Assembly (NCBI RefSeq): GCF_050717515.1
Contig: NZ_JBOITL010000036.1
Coordinates: 1-64,000 of the forward strand
Origin: Clostridium_AD sp050717515
Lineage (GTDB): Bacteria > Bacillota > Clostridia > Clostridiales > Clostridiaceae
Direction: 5' to 3'
DNA length: 64,000 nt
The number at the start of each line of letters is the position of its first letter. The first letter of the stretch is position 1. The notes beneath the pieces are model-generated. The model made no database searches, was not told the DNA's origin, and saw only the letters and a program-made list of their open reading frames with translations. Shown here one piece after another: positions 15,847-23,537 of the stretch. A program made the position numbers and the translations under genes.

Positions 15847-17520
15847 TCAATAGGTATAACACCCTAGGTCCAATTCAACCACATCGCCACTATCAACTAA
15901 ATCAGTTCCACCCGCCGCCATTGCTGCAATAAATGCTTTGAATCCATCTGTCTTTCTTGACTTAGGTTCTATTTTTCCATATGAAATATTGTCGTGTGGT
16001 TCTGATTTCTTGCTTGTATTATTTGTGTACCATCTCATTAATGGAGAATCTCCCCAAGCAATATTATGATTAACAAATAAAGAATTTACAGTGGGAGCTA
16101 CAAACATTTCACTAGACGGTCTTATAATCTTAATATTATTAGCACCGTCTTTTTCTACATCAAACCCAACTTCTTTCAATGCCCTTTTTAGCACACCATA
16201 TCTAAATAAATCCATGCCCAAGCTAGTAATGTTGTACTTCTGTGCCTGTTCTGCTAACCATTCAGCAGGTATATTAGGGGTTACTTCTACATCATCAACA
16301 AACGTTAATAACTCCCCGCCTTCTTTGCTTTCCCATTCCCTTAACGGTGCTTTAATTCTCTTTAAATCGTTGCACTTACTGCATACCCATGTATGGGATA
16401 GCCAATAATATTTTCCTTTAAATAAAAATAATAAGCCAGCGCACACAAAATCTGTAGTCATAGCAAAATCTATTCCAGCGGTACAAGTCAATCCTTCAAG
16501 GTTTGGAATAGGTTGGTTCGTTGCTAATACATTATCCCAAGAGGTAACTTCAACATCTATATTCCCCACAGCTATATTCATACGCTTGATCATAAAACTT
16601 GAATTGCTTATTGGGTCGTCTTTATAATCCACATATTCACGCTTCATAGTTGCAAAGAGTTCAGGGAAATGATGTAATGAAGGATTTGCTTTATCCCACA
16701 TCTTAGGATTATCTACTTCTTTTTCATCATCAAGACGGCTTATGAAACATAGCAATCCATTGTCTTCTCTAGCGCCCTTTAAAATATCCAAGGCCCTTAT
16801 GATTAGTTTATCTAGGGGACCATCCCTTACGTCTCCATTTGTAGTCGTAATTGTTGTCCTTGGGTTTGCTTTTTTCCCAAGGCCTGTTTTAAATACTTGA
16901 ATACTTTTGTAATCCTCATATTGATGGTATTCATCAAAGTCAACTTTACCAGGTCTACCACCGTCTTTAGTCTTTGCATTTGATGTTCTAAATCTAAGTT
17001 TAGATCCCGTCTTTATGCAGGTAATTAATTCTTTAGTCCATGTGAAAAATGATTTCAAAACTTTTTTATTAGCTTCAAGTACATTCCATACATCATCAAA
17101 ACTTGTCTTTGCTTGCTCCTCTGCATTTGCGCAAATATCAATGTCATAATTTTTAACTGGGTTGTGATCTCCTATTAAACAAAAATCTTCAAAACTTAAA
17201 TACCCATTCTTACCAGCACCACGACCAACGAAAATAAGTAGGTCAGGCCATCTTAAAATACCTGGACTAGAATATGTACAATTATGAAGAGTAAACAGAA
17301 ATACCTCCCATTCAATTAAATTGAAAGGAAAGTATTTCTGTTGGTTTAAATATTTATGAAGTTGTGTTTCATCTATAAATAGATTTTCATTTTCAAAGCA
17401 TTTCTCTATATAGTTAACAAGTTGGAACTGTTCTTTGCACACTTCAAATTTTCCGCTTCTTACTAAATCAATGTAATTTTGTAGTTCAGGTATTAATATC
17501 TTAGAGCTCAACTGCATCAC
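15847..17520 (-). CDS. terL: Terminase large subunit
   Basis: 557 residues. ATPase domain: Walker A variant LLIFVGRGAGKNGYLSF near 95, Walker B VDFDEYHQYED near 193. Nuclease domain: acidic residues in TAGIDFAMTTDF near 345 and SLGMDLFRY near 430. The enzyme pumps DNA into the prohead and cuts concatemers. The N-terminal FNLIEWEVFLFTLHNC pattern is that of Terminase_1-family subunits that pair with P27-type small subunits and HNH proteins. It overlaps the small-subunit gene by 20 bases. Confidence 0.93.
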   Translation of the reverse strand: MMQLSSKILIPELQNYIDLVRSGKFEVCKEQFQLVNYIEKCFENENLFIDETQLHKYLNQQKYFPFNLIEWEVFLFTLHNCTYSSPGILRWPDLLIFVGRGAGKNGYLSFEDFCLIGDHNPVKNYDIDICANAEEQAKTSFDDVWNVLEANKKVLKSFFTWTKELITCIKTGSKLRFRTSNAKTKDGGRPGKVDFDEYHQYEDYKSIQVFKTGLGKKANPRTTITTTNGDVRDGPLDKLIIRALDILKGAREDNGLLCFISRLDDEKEVDNPKMWDKANPSLHHFPELFATMKREYVDYKDDPISNSSFMIKRMNIAVGNIDVEVTSWDNVLATNQPIPNLEGLTCTAGIDFAMTTDFVCAGLLFLFKGKYYWLSHTWVCSKCNDLKRIKAPLREWESKEGGELLTFVDDVEVTPNIPAEWLAEQAQKYNITSLGMDLFRYGVLKRALKEVGFDVEKDGANNIKIIRPSSEMFVAPTVNSLFVNHNIAWGDSPLMRWYTNNTSKKSEPHDNISYGKIEPKSRKTDGFKAFIAAMAAGGTDLVDSGDVVELDLGCYTY

Positions 17521-17806
17521 CTACGACATTTTCAATTGTTAATCCTAGTTGCTTAAGGATTGCTAGTTTTTGTTTATTAAATGTTACTGCATTTTTTAAT
17601 GATTCATTTTCCTTAATTATTGGGAACCCACTTGCTGATTTTGTTTTATAAGAGCGACCACGTGTTTTAACATCTTCTTGCATAGCCTGTTCTTCGATAA
17701 AATAAAACATATAATCATCAATTAAAGATAAAAAGTAATCTGTAGCTGCATTTTTATTTTCAAGTTGTTTGATTAATGACTCCTTAATTTTAATTGCATT
17801 TTTCAT
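17501..17806 (-). CDS. terS: Terminase small subunit, P27-like
   Basis: About 101 residues if started at ATG 17806 (MKNAIKIKESLIKQLENKNAATDYFLSLIDDYMFY), behind GGAGAT at a slightly long spacing. A GTG at 17845 would add 13 residues. A helical region is followed by SASGFPIIKENESLKNAVTFNKQKLAILKQLGL, close to the P27 family pattern (Pfam PF05119). The small subunit recognises the packaging site. It overlaps terL, and the HNH gene lies just upstream, a set typical of cos-type phages of Gram-positives. Confidence 0.8.
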   Translation of the reverse strand: MKNAIKIKESLIKQLENKNAATDYFLSLIDDYMFYFIEEQAMQEDVKTRGRSYKTKSASGFPIIKENESLKNAVTFNKQKLAILKQLGLTIENVVGDAVEL

Positions 17807-17869
17807 ATTTTTTAATTTATCTCCTTTCCTGCAGATTATTCTCACACGTGTAATGTTTCTCCTTTGTCT

Positions 17870-17935
17870 TATACCCTTACCGTTTCCCGGTATCTCTAGC
17901 CGCTTTCCAAATTTTTCGACCGGGGGTATCTATTA
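17870..17935. other. Candidate cos (packaging) segment
   Basis: This gap between terS and the HNH gene has a GC-rich core unlike its surroundings. On the minus strand AGATACCCCCGG and AGATACCGGG form a direct repeat about 40 bases apart, and CCCGG/CCGGG elements face each other. HNH plus P27 terminase sets usually cut near here. The exact cut cannot be read from the sequence. Confidence 0.4.
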
Positions 17936-18247
17936 CTACCATCTTTCTACATTCAACTGCTTCTTGTACTTAATAGTATGATGTATCTGATAGTGACACT
18001 CACCACATACACATAAGATATTGCTCTTAGTTAATGCTAGTTCAGGATGTTGTCTAACCGTCTGTAGATGATGACCTACTGTAGCTACCGCAAACAATCC
18101 ATTTGCTTTGCATAACTGGCATTCATTGTTTTGTTTCTCTAACATGTCTGCTCTTAGTTCTCGCCACACTGAATGCTTATAGAACTTAACTATCTCATTA
18201 CTTCGTATTAGTTTATTAATCCATTGTACTAATTCCTTAGTGTCCAC
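17936..18247 (-). CDS. HNH endonuclease
   Basis: 103 residues. A zinc-binding HNH nuclease: CQLCKANG near 44, VGHHLQTVRQHPELALTKSNILCVCGECHYQIHH at 57-90, holding the catalytic His and the second Cys pair. Such HNH proteins beside terS/terL stimulate terminase cutting at cos in HK97-like phages and are part of the packaging machine. The start overlaps the stop of the preceding gene. Complete by length and motif. Confidence 0.92.
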   Translation of the reverse strand: MDTKELVQWINKLIRSNEIVKFYKHSVWRELRADMLEKQNNECQLCKANGLFAVATVGHHLQTVRQHPELALTKSNILCVCGECHYQIHHTIKYKKQLNVERW

Positions 18248-18678
18248 TACTTCAATGTAGCTTTTAAGTATAAGTATTCATCAACCCACTCTTTAGGTAT
18301 TTCTTTATCAACACTCACGTATCTACCCATTGCCTGTTTTATATCTTGTAGCCTTTGTAATTGCCAAATATCGTTAGGTGTTAACCCTAATGGTGGTTTA
18401 ATACTAATAGGTATTATCTTCTCTTGCTTCTCTAATATCCTATCGAGTGTAGCTTCTAAGTTCCTTAGCTGTTGCTTAGTCTTATCATAGCCCTTTAACT
18501 CTACACCTATTGTTAAACTTCCAACATTCTTACTATGCTTAGTATCATCAGCACATCTGTGTGGTACTACATGTCCCTTACACTTACTACATGATTGTCC
18601 ATCCTTTGTTTTATCTGCTCTCTTTACTAATACTTCATTGCCACAATCTAAACATTTATATATCATATCTTCCCTCAT
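18247..18678 (-). CDS. Zinc-ribbon prophage protein
   Basis: 143 residues from ATG 18678, which has AGGAGG 11 bases upstream; a longer frame extends upstream but overlaps the preceding gene. Residues 7-40 form a Cys4 zinc ribbon (CLDCG, then CSKCKG) plus HRC. The rest is helical with a coiled-coil-like part (YDKTKQQLRNLEATLDRILEKQEKI). It lies between the HTH protein and HNH nuclease in the packaging module. Role unknown; nucleic-acid binding is plausible. Confidence 0.75.
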   Translation of the reverse strand: MREDMIYKCLDCGNEVLVKRADKTKDGQSCSKCKGHVVPHRCADDTKHSKNVGSLTIGVELKGYDKTKQQLRNLEATLDRILEKQEKIIPISIKPPLGLTPNDIWQLQRLQDIKQAMGRYVSVDKEIPKEWVDEYLYLKATLK

Positions 18679-18694
18679 TAATAATCGTTCCTCC

Positions 18695-19174
18695 TTATAT
18701 ATCCTCAGTTTTAGCATTAACCTCTTTCTCTTTAAGCTTAGTAAGCTTCTTATCATTGTCTACCTTGTTAGGATCATCTCTCCATCTAGCCTTCTCCTTA
18801 TTGTTCAACCAATACTTCTCTGCTGCTAAATCAGGACCCTTATACTTTTCTATACTGCTTATTACAACAATCTCTTTAGCTAATATAGTTTCATTATCAG
18901 ATGCTAATTCTTCTACTTTAACCTTAGTTGCTATTTCTTCTTTATAGTAATAACCAATTGCATTATTATATAAAGCTTGTTCTACTGCCTGATTCTTTTT
19001 AACTTTACCCTGGCTTACTATTGCCTTAAGCTCTGCATTTTCTGCTTTATACTTCCTATATGTTGAATATCCTACGTCTATTTTAACGGCAATTTCTTTA
19101 TCTGTAGCACCTTGCTCAACCATAGTTTCTATAAGAGGTAAGGCATCTATTATCTTATCTTCATTCGACTTCAT
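18695..19174 (-). CDS. HTH protein, possible terminase-associated DNA-binding protein
   Basis: 159 residues. An N-terminal helix-turn-helix (MVEQGATDKEIAVKIDVGYSTYRKYKAENAEL, about 18-50) precedes a central region with GYYYKEEIAT and a C-terminal KYKGPDLAAEKYWLNNKEKARWRD segment. The last two patterns recur in small-terminase-like phage proteins. With a P27-type terS 1 kb downstream, it is either a second DNA-recognition subunit or a late regulator. RBS AGGAGG before ATG 19174. Confidence 0.7.
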   Translation of the reverse strand: MKSNEDKIIDALPLIETMVEQGATDKEIAVKIDVGYSTYRKYKAENAELKAIVSQGKVKKNQAVEQALYNNAIGYYYKEEIATKVKVEELASDNETILAKEIVVISSIEKYKGPDLAAEKYWLNNKEKARWRDDPNKVDNDKKLTKLKEKEVNAKTEDI

Positions 19175-19313
19175 TTCGACCTCCTAAACATTAAGCACTC
19201 ACTTTGATACCCCTGCTCAGTGTTTGTTTTTTATACTTTTTAATATTTAATATTAAAATCATATCTTAGCCATTGAAATTACTAACTTTACATTGCTTTT
19301 ATTTATTATTTGT

Positions 19314-19421
19314 AAATCGGTAATAACATATATGATTACGGATTTATTTTTTACCTTGCTTATAACTGTAATGTTTTTTTTATTTCTCTAAAATAAGTAT
19401 GCTTAACCTAATTACCGATTT
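19314..19421. repeat. Cluster of three 11-bp half-sites beside a recombinase gene
   Basis: AAATCGGTAAT (19314-19324) faces ATTACGGATTT (19335-19345) across 10 bases, with one mismatch between arms. A perfect inverted copy, ATTACCGATTT, lies at 19411-19421. The pair looks like a tyrosine-recombinase core or a dimeric operator, directly downstream of the recombinase stop codon at 19440. The rest of the 19175-19439 gap is AT-rich and without genes. Confidence 0.55.
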
Positions 19422-19439
19422 TAGTATAAAAAAATATAA

Positions 19440-20081
19440 TTATAATTTTCTAGCAGCTACCTTTGCTGCATCTTCTCTAACCTCATTATCTAACCCTAGA
19501 TACTTCTTAGTTACTTCTATACTTTTATGTCCCAAGGCTATTCTCACATATTCTAAATTAGGGTTGTCTTCATATAGTCTTCTAGCATATATTTTTCTTA
19601 AACTATGACCAGTTATATTTTTAAGTTTAAATTTTTTATCCTCTGCAACTTTCTTTAAAATTTCTGAATATGCCTTTGAACTAATATATGCACTTCCATC
19701 GCCTTTCTGAGATGGAAATGCATATTCGGAATTTCTTTTACCTTTTATATATTTTTTAATGATAATTTCTAATTGTGGTTCTATACTATGAGGCCTTTTT
19801 TCTGGTTCTTTTTTTAATGATTTAGGATTTTTCCTAATATGAGTCTTCCATGCTCTATACTGTTTTTTCTCTTGTATTTCAAATTGTCCATTATCTAAGG
19901 CTTCTTTTATTTCTGCTATAGTTAGATCTACTAAGTCTTGCATTCTATATCCTGTTGCAACTCCCAATAAAAATAGCGTTAGATTTCTTTCTGCCCACAC
20001 ATTGCTAATTTCTTCTAATTTATATTTAAATCTTTCATAATGAGTTTCTGGTATAGGCTTTGCAGGTTTTTTCTTGCTCAT
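19440..20081 (-). CDS. Short tyrosine recombinase (catalytic domain only)
   Basis: 213 residues. All catalytic positions are present: Arg in TGYRMQDLVDL near 46, HSLRK near 160, LGHKS near 183 and the nucleophile in VTKKYLGLD near 193. The usual N-terminal core-binding domain (about 100 residues) is missing, so the protein is little more than the catalytic fold. It lies at the head of the late operon, away from the main integrase. Such short recombinases occur in clostridial phages near the terminase; they may resolve multimers, invert a segment or act as regulators. A half-site cluster follows it. Confidence 0.85.
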   Translation of the reverse strand: MSKKKPAKPIPETHYERFKYKLEEISNVWAERNLTLFLLGVATGYRMQDLVDLTIAEIKEALDNGQFEIQEKKQYRAWKTHIRKNPKSLKKEPEKRPHSIEPQLEIIIKKYIKGKRNSEYAFPSQKGDGSAYISSKAYSEILKKVAEDKKFKLKNITGHSLRKIYARRLYEDNPNLEYVRIALGHKSIEVTKKYLGLDNEVREDAAKVAARKL

Positions 20082-20085
20082 TTCA

Positions 20086-20283
20086 TCATCTCACCTGCCT
20101 CACCTTGCCATTAACTCTTTTATAAGAACTTTCATTCATGCATTCTTTTAGATTACTAAAAGGATTGTGTGTGAACTCCAATACCTCACATGTTTTGAAT
20201 CTATCGCAACATGGATTTCCAAATAGGCATGCACATCTTAACCCTTCTTTGTTCCACCTGGTATTAAATTTATATTTACTCAC
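20086..20283 (-). CDS. Cysteine-rich small prophage protein
   Basis: 65 residues with six cysteines (CACLFGNPCCDRFKTC and C in LKECMN) and basic ends. Spacing suggests a metal-binding knot. The frame starts with GTG at 20283 behind GAGGTGAGG; 4 bases separate its stop from the recombinase start. No known family. Probably transcribed with the recombinase. Confidence 0.65.
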   Translation of the reverse strand: MSKYKFNTRWNKEGLRCACLFGNPCCDRFKTCEVLEFTHNPFSNLKECMNESSYKRVNGKVRQVR

Positions 20284-20342
20284 ACCCTCACCTCTCAGTA
20301 CTTTAATTTTATTTAATAGAGTAACCTACTCTGTTAATCACT

Positions 20343-20411
20343 TCATCCGCCACAGTAACCGCACCTTTTACATTTTCCATTTTCTAATTCGCCACCACAG
20401 TTAGGACACAT
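20343..20411 (-). CDS. 22-residue zinc-ribbon microprotein
   Basis: ATG 20411 to TGA 20343 encodes MCPNCGGELENGKCKRCGYCGG. CPNC and CKRC are spaced like a rubredoxin-type zinc knuckle. A weak AGGAAG lies upstream. It is the first gene after the putative late control region. The four ordered cysteines in so short a frame argue against chance, but expression is unproven. Confidence 0.5.
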   Translation of the reverse strand: MCPNCGGELENGKCKRCGYCGG

Positions 20412-20777
20412 CTTCTCACTTCCTTAAAATGTAAGCATTCCACTTATCAATTATTATATTGAGTGCTTACAATATCTGTATTGATTTTCAACGAACATTG
20501 TTTGTTTTATATTAGATAATATTCGTATCAAGCCGAACCTTACCCTATTTCTTCATTTTCTTAAGATATAATTTTATGCCGAATGTTCCCCTTTTTTTAC
20601 TATTTAAAAATAAAAACAAGCACCAGTTATTACCAGTGCTTGTTTTTTTAAATCGGAGGGAAACTTTTTTCTTTAGTATCTCGCAACTCTTAAACTTTTG
20701 ATAATACTATTATATATCTTTAAATTGATTAAAACTGCTAATTTTCTGCTAATTTTCGTAGTGTTTTCTGCTAATTT
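20412..20777. other. Intergenic early/late control region
   Basis: This 366-base gene-free stretch separates the ArpU-like regulator from the late operon. It holds a strong hairpin (20612-20647), an inverted pair GTAAGCA/TGCTTAC (about 20431-20464), and TTCGGC twice on the minus strand. No convincing sigma-A promoter for the late genes was found, which fits activation by the ArpU-like protein (inference). Confidence 0.5.
20612..20647. terminator. Bidirectional terminator at end of early operon
   Basis: AAAAACAAGCAC and GTGCTTGTTTTT pair over 12 bp around a 12-base loop, with T-runs on both strands. It should stop minus-strand transcripts coming from the ArpU-like gene. Confidence 0.8.
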
Positions 20778-21293
20778 TCAATTAAATGTACTTTTTAATG
20801 GTGTAATTATCTGTAATAGGTTTCCAATAGCTTGATTATTTATATTTCTGACTTGACCACTTGTAATTTCATTTTTATGTTTAAATTGATTGTTAAAATT
20901 CATTTCTATATTGCTCCAGTTCATTTTTTCAAAATACTTTAACCCTATAATATATCTTTCTTGTTCTGTAAGACCATTTAAAGCACCTTCAATTATATTT
21001 ATTTGTAAATTACATTTGTAAATTCTATTTTTATCTTCTGCTATCCACTCTCTTATTATCTCTATAGTTAATAATGATTCACATACTTCTTTTTCTACGG
21101 TTGAACTTGTATTCCTAAGTGGTGCTCCTGGCATTCCTAACTCTCTGCTATTAATTGAATATCCCCATGAACTTATTAGTTCCGGATTATCAATTGCTTC
21201 TGTATAAGCTTGTATTCTTGCTTTTGTTATATCTACTATAGATTTTTTAGTTTTATATTCTTTTAGTATTTTTTCTAATTGTATTTTATTCAA
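20778..21293 (-). CDS. ArpU-like late transcription regulator
   Basis: 171 residues. The C-terminal half (GLTEQERYIIGLKYFEKMNWSNIEMNFNNQFKHKNEITSGQVRNINNQAI) is a sigma-70 region 4-like helix-turn-helix, as in the ArpU/RinA family that switches on late genes in phages of Gram-positives. The N-terminal part is a helical hairpin. Start codon TTG at 21293 behind GGGGGAATAAA. It is the last gene of the early operon, right before the terminator and the late control region, as expected for an activator of late transcription. Confidence 0.8.
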   Translation of the reverse strand: MNKIQLEKILKEYKTKKSIVDITKARIQAYTEAIDNPELISSWGYSINSRELGMPGAPLRNTSSTVEKEVCESLLTIEIIREWIAEDKNRIYKCNLQINIIEGALNGLTEQERYIIGLKYFEKMNWSNIEMNFNNQFKHKNEITSGQVRNINNQAIGNLLQIITPLKSTFN

Positions 21294-21305
21294 ATTTATT
21301 CCCCC

Positions 21306-22295
21306 TTAAGAAATCTTTTTATATTCATGTTTAACATTTTCCTCACTAAGCTCCGCATATATCATCGTAGTCGCACTATCCTCATGGCCCATTAAATGTT
21401 GAAGCACTGGCAAAGACATTCCACTGTTTAAATTATGTGTAGCATAACTATGTCGAAACAAATGAGGAAATACCGACTTGTCAATTCCAGCTCTTACAGC
21501 AATTTTTTTAATTTCATTCTCAATACTTCTTCCTCCAAGCCTATTATGAGTTCCTTTACTTGCTACAAATAAAGCTTGATTGCAATCCTTCCTAGTGCTT
21601 ATATATTTCTTTAATAAGATTTTAGCCTTTATGCTAAAATAAACTTTTCTTTCTTTATTGCCTTTTCCAATTACAAATAAGCTCATTTCATACCAGTCAA
21701 TATCATCTTTATTTACTCCAACTACTTCTGATAGTCTACAGCCTGTACTTATTAGAAACTCTAGCAAAGCTTTTTCTCTATCCTTTTTAGTGGCCTGTCT
21801 TAATAATTCAAGCTCTTCTTGGCTTAGCGCATGCCTTAATCTCTTAGGTTCTTTAGTACTTTTAATTTTGCTCATAGGATTTTTAGGAATATATTCTTCA
21901 TCAAATAGCCAACCGAAAAATGATTTCAGAGTGGATATTTGTGTATTTGTTGAACCTGGCTTTAAATTTTTACATCTATTAGCTAAATACATTCTTAGAT
22001 CTGTTGTCGTTACTGCAGCAATAGGTTTATTTAAGTATCTTGCAAATATCATTAATTGATATTTGTATCCTTTAAGGGTTTTCATGCTTAATCCATCTAA
22101 CTTTTTAACCGCAAAATACATCATTAGTCTATCTTCAATGTCTGAGGTTACTAGTCCGACCTCTTGTGGTACCACATCATATTTATACAAAACTTCCTCT
22201 GCAATCATCCTCACTTTTAATTGATCTATGTCTGGGAACTCTAATGTTAATTTACCAACCAATCTTATTATTATTTCATTATTTGCTATTGACAT
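21306..22295 (-). CDS. XerC/XerD-type tyrosine recombinase
   Basis: 329 residues, full length. N-terminal SAM-like core-binding domain (about 50-150; LKGYKYQLMIFARYLNKPI, NTQISTLKSFFGWLFDEEYIPKNP) and catalytic domain with Arg in STGCRLSEVVGV near 190, HLFRHSYATH near 282, LMGHEDSATTMIYAEL near 305-318. It resembles chromosomal XerD more than the phage integrase at 33.7 kb. Inside the early operon, far from the prophage end, its likely role is dimer resolution or another excision/segregation function. RBS AGGAGG before ATG 22295. Confidence 0.9.
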   Translation of the reverse strand: MSIANNEIIIRLVGKLTLEFPDIDQLKVRMIAEEVLYKYDVVPQEVGLVTSDIEDRLMMYFAVKKLDGLSMKTLKGYKYQLMIFARYLNKPIAAVTTTDLRMYLANRCKNLKPGSTNTQISTLKSFFGWLFDEEYIPKNPMSKIKSTKEPKRLRHALSQEELELLRQATKKDREKALLEFLISTGCRLSEVVGVNKDDIDWYEMSLFVIGKGNKERKVYFSIKAKILLKKYISTRKDCNQALFVASKGTHNRLGGRSIENEIKKIAVRAGIDKSVFPHLFRHSYATHNLNSGMSLPVLQHLMGHEDSATTMIYAELSEENVKHEYKKIS

Positions 22296-22329
22296 AATAC
22301 TTACCTCCTAAATTTTTCATTTGTTTTGA

Positions 22330-22361
22330 AGGAGATATAAGATATACTATTTATATCTCCT
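22330..22361. repeat. 11-bp inverted repeat upstream of the XerC/D gene
   Basis: AGGAGATATAA and TTATATCTCCT pair across 10 bases in the gap between the XRE regulator's stop and the recombinase. It may be a terminator remnant, a regulatory hairpin or an operator. The remainder of 22296-22454 has no gene. Confidence 0.5.
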
Positions 22362-22454
22362 AGTTGAGATTTAAGATGGCTGTTTACATTTGATGGTGTG
22401 CAGCTCTCTTTTTATTTTTTTGCTTCGTCTAATTTGGATAGTGTGTAACAAGTG

Positions 22455-22658
22455 TTATATACTAACATCTTCCATAAACTTGTCCAAATTGACCCCAAAT
22501 GATTTACAAATTGTAATAAAGCTTTTTAAATCAGGTGTTCGCTTTTCATTTTCATACTGGCTTATAGCAGGAGCAGTAAGTCCACTTTTCTTTGCAAGGC
22601 CTCTCTGACTTATTCCTAATATGTTGCGATAAAATATTATCTTTTGACCTACAGTCAT
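22455..22658 (-). CDS. XRE-family HTH regulator
   Basis: 67 residues forming one HTH_3 domain: IIFYRNILGISQRGLAKKSGLTAPAISQYENEKRTPDLKSFITICKSFGV. No C-terminal peptidase or dimerisation part. It is divergent from the plus-strand zinc-ribbon gene at 22761 across about 100 bases, so it may control that gene and itself rather than the main lysogeny switch at 33 kb. Confidence 0.9.
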   Translation of the reverse strand: MTVGQKIIFYRNILGISQRGLAKKSGLTAPAISQYENEKRTPDLKSFITICKSFGVNLDKFMEDVSI

Positions 22659-22760
22659 ATAATCAGCTCCTATTTATTATAATTTTTACATTAATGTTTA
22701 AATTGTTGCAGGATTTTACAAAATAGTATTGAATACTTACAGTAAAAGGAGATGATATTA

Positions 22761-22898
22761 ATGTATTCAACAGGAGAAAAACCAGGTAAAGGTCATTACA
22801 AATGTACAGCTTGTGGGGAAGTAATTTATTTAGATCAAGATTCCGACACACTACCTCCCTGCCCTAGATGTCAAAAAACTACTTACACTAGAGTTTAG
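22761..22898 (+). CDS. Zinc-ribbon protein on the opposite strand
   Basis: 45 residues (MYSTGEKPGKGHYKCTACGE, then DSDTLPPCPRCQKTTYTRV). CTAC and CPRC give a Cys4 zinc ribbon; the STGEKPGKGxYxC...DSDTLPPCPxC pattern recurs in a widespread family of small Firmicute zinc-ribbon proteins of unknown role. A clear AAAGGAGATG RBS precedes ATG 22761. It is the only plus-strand gene in the early/late body of the prophage. Its 3' end overlaps the convergent 22888-23208 gene by 11 bases. Likely a moron (inference). Confidence 0.85.
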   Translation: MYSTGEKPGKGHYKCTACGEVIYLDQDSDTLPPCPRCQKTTYTRV

Positions 22899-23208
22899 GC
22901 TTTAGAAAATCTTTAATTGCTTCATCCGAATAACCAAAGGCCTTGCCTAAAACCCAATGTTCAAAATTTGTCTTTGGTTCTTCGGGAAGTAATTTTATTA
23001 TTTCTAGCATATAATCATCTTTATAAATCCAAACTGTTTTCCATTCTTGACTTAGTTTATCAATATAGGTTTTTAAGTTGGACATTCTATGGACCTGTTC
23101 AATAACTTCTTCAATATTACTATTTTTAACTGCTTCGCATGCGCATGGCTTACCCCTTTCCACCATATAACAAATCGAAATAATTTCTCCCAATATAACA
23201 TCATTCAT
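22888..23208 (-). CDS. Hypothetical early prophage protein
   Basis: 106 residues, mostly helical, with CACEAV near 22 and a C-terminal KAFGYSDEAIKDFLKPKL helix. No recognised family. RBS GGGGAGTG before ATG 23208. First of a run of small early genes. Confidence 0.65.
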   Translation of the reverse strand: MNDVILGEIISICYMVERGKPCACEAVKNSNIEEVIEQVHRMSNLKTYIDKLSQEWKTVWIYKDDYMLEIIKLLPEEPKTNFEHWVLGKAFGYSDEAIKDFLKPKL

Positions 23209-23249
23209 TCTTTCACTCCCCTTCGCTAATTTTGGAAACTGTGAATTAA

Positions 23250-23504
23250 CTAATCACCATTATATAACTCACAATCGTCATCTTCATCCCAATCCTCTTC
23301 CATAAAATCGAATTCTCTAGGTTCATATTTATCTATTGATTCTCTTAATTCTTTTTGTTCTTTTTTAAATCCATCCCATATCTCTTGTGTAAGACCCTTA
23401 CTTTCAGTAGTTATAGCACAAGGACAACATCTTTCACAACATTCTAACCAGTAGCCACAATCATAATCTATTTCTATTTGGTCAAACTTTTCTTGACTTA
23501 TCAT
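23250..23504 (-). CDS. Cysteine-rich acidic hypothetical protein
   Basis: 84 residues. CGYWLECCERCCPC at 16-29 packs six cysteines in 14 residues; the C-terminus is very acidic (EEDWDEDDDCELYNGD). Suggests metal binding; no family recognised. RBS AGGAGG before ATG 23504. Confidence 0.65.
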   Translation of the reverse strand: MISQEKFDQIEIDYDCGYWLECCERCCPCAITTESKGLTQEIWDGFKKEQKELRESIDKYEPREFDFMEEDWDEDDDCELYNGD

Positions 23505-23537
23505 GCTTTACCTCCTATTTTTTTTGGAAGTACACAA

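Noticed and set aside
18561..18947. 128-codon plus-strand frame in the packaging module
   Set aside because: Hydrophobic antisense product over two well-supported minus-strand genes, without RBS.
22663..22851. 62-codon minus-strand frame opposite the zinc-ribbon gene
   Set aside because: No RBS and no motif; the plus-strand frame has a strong RBS and ordered cysteines.
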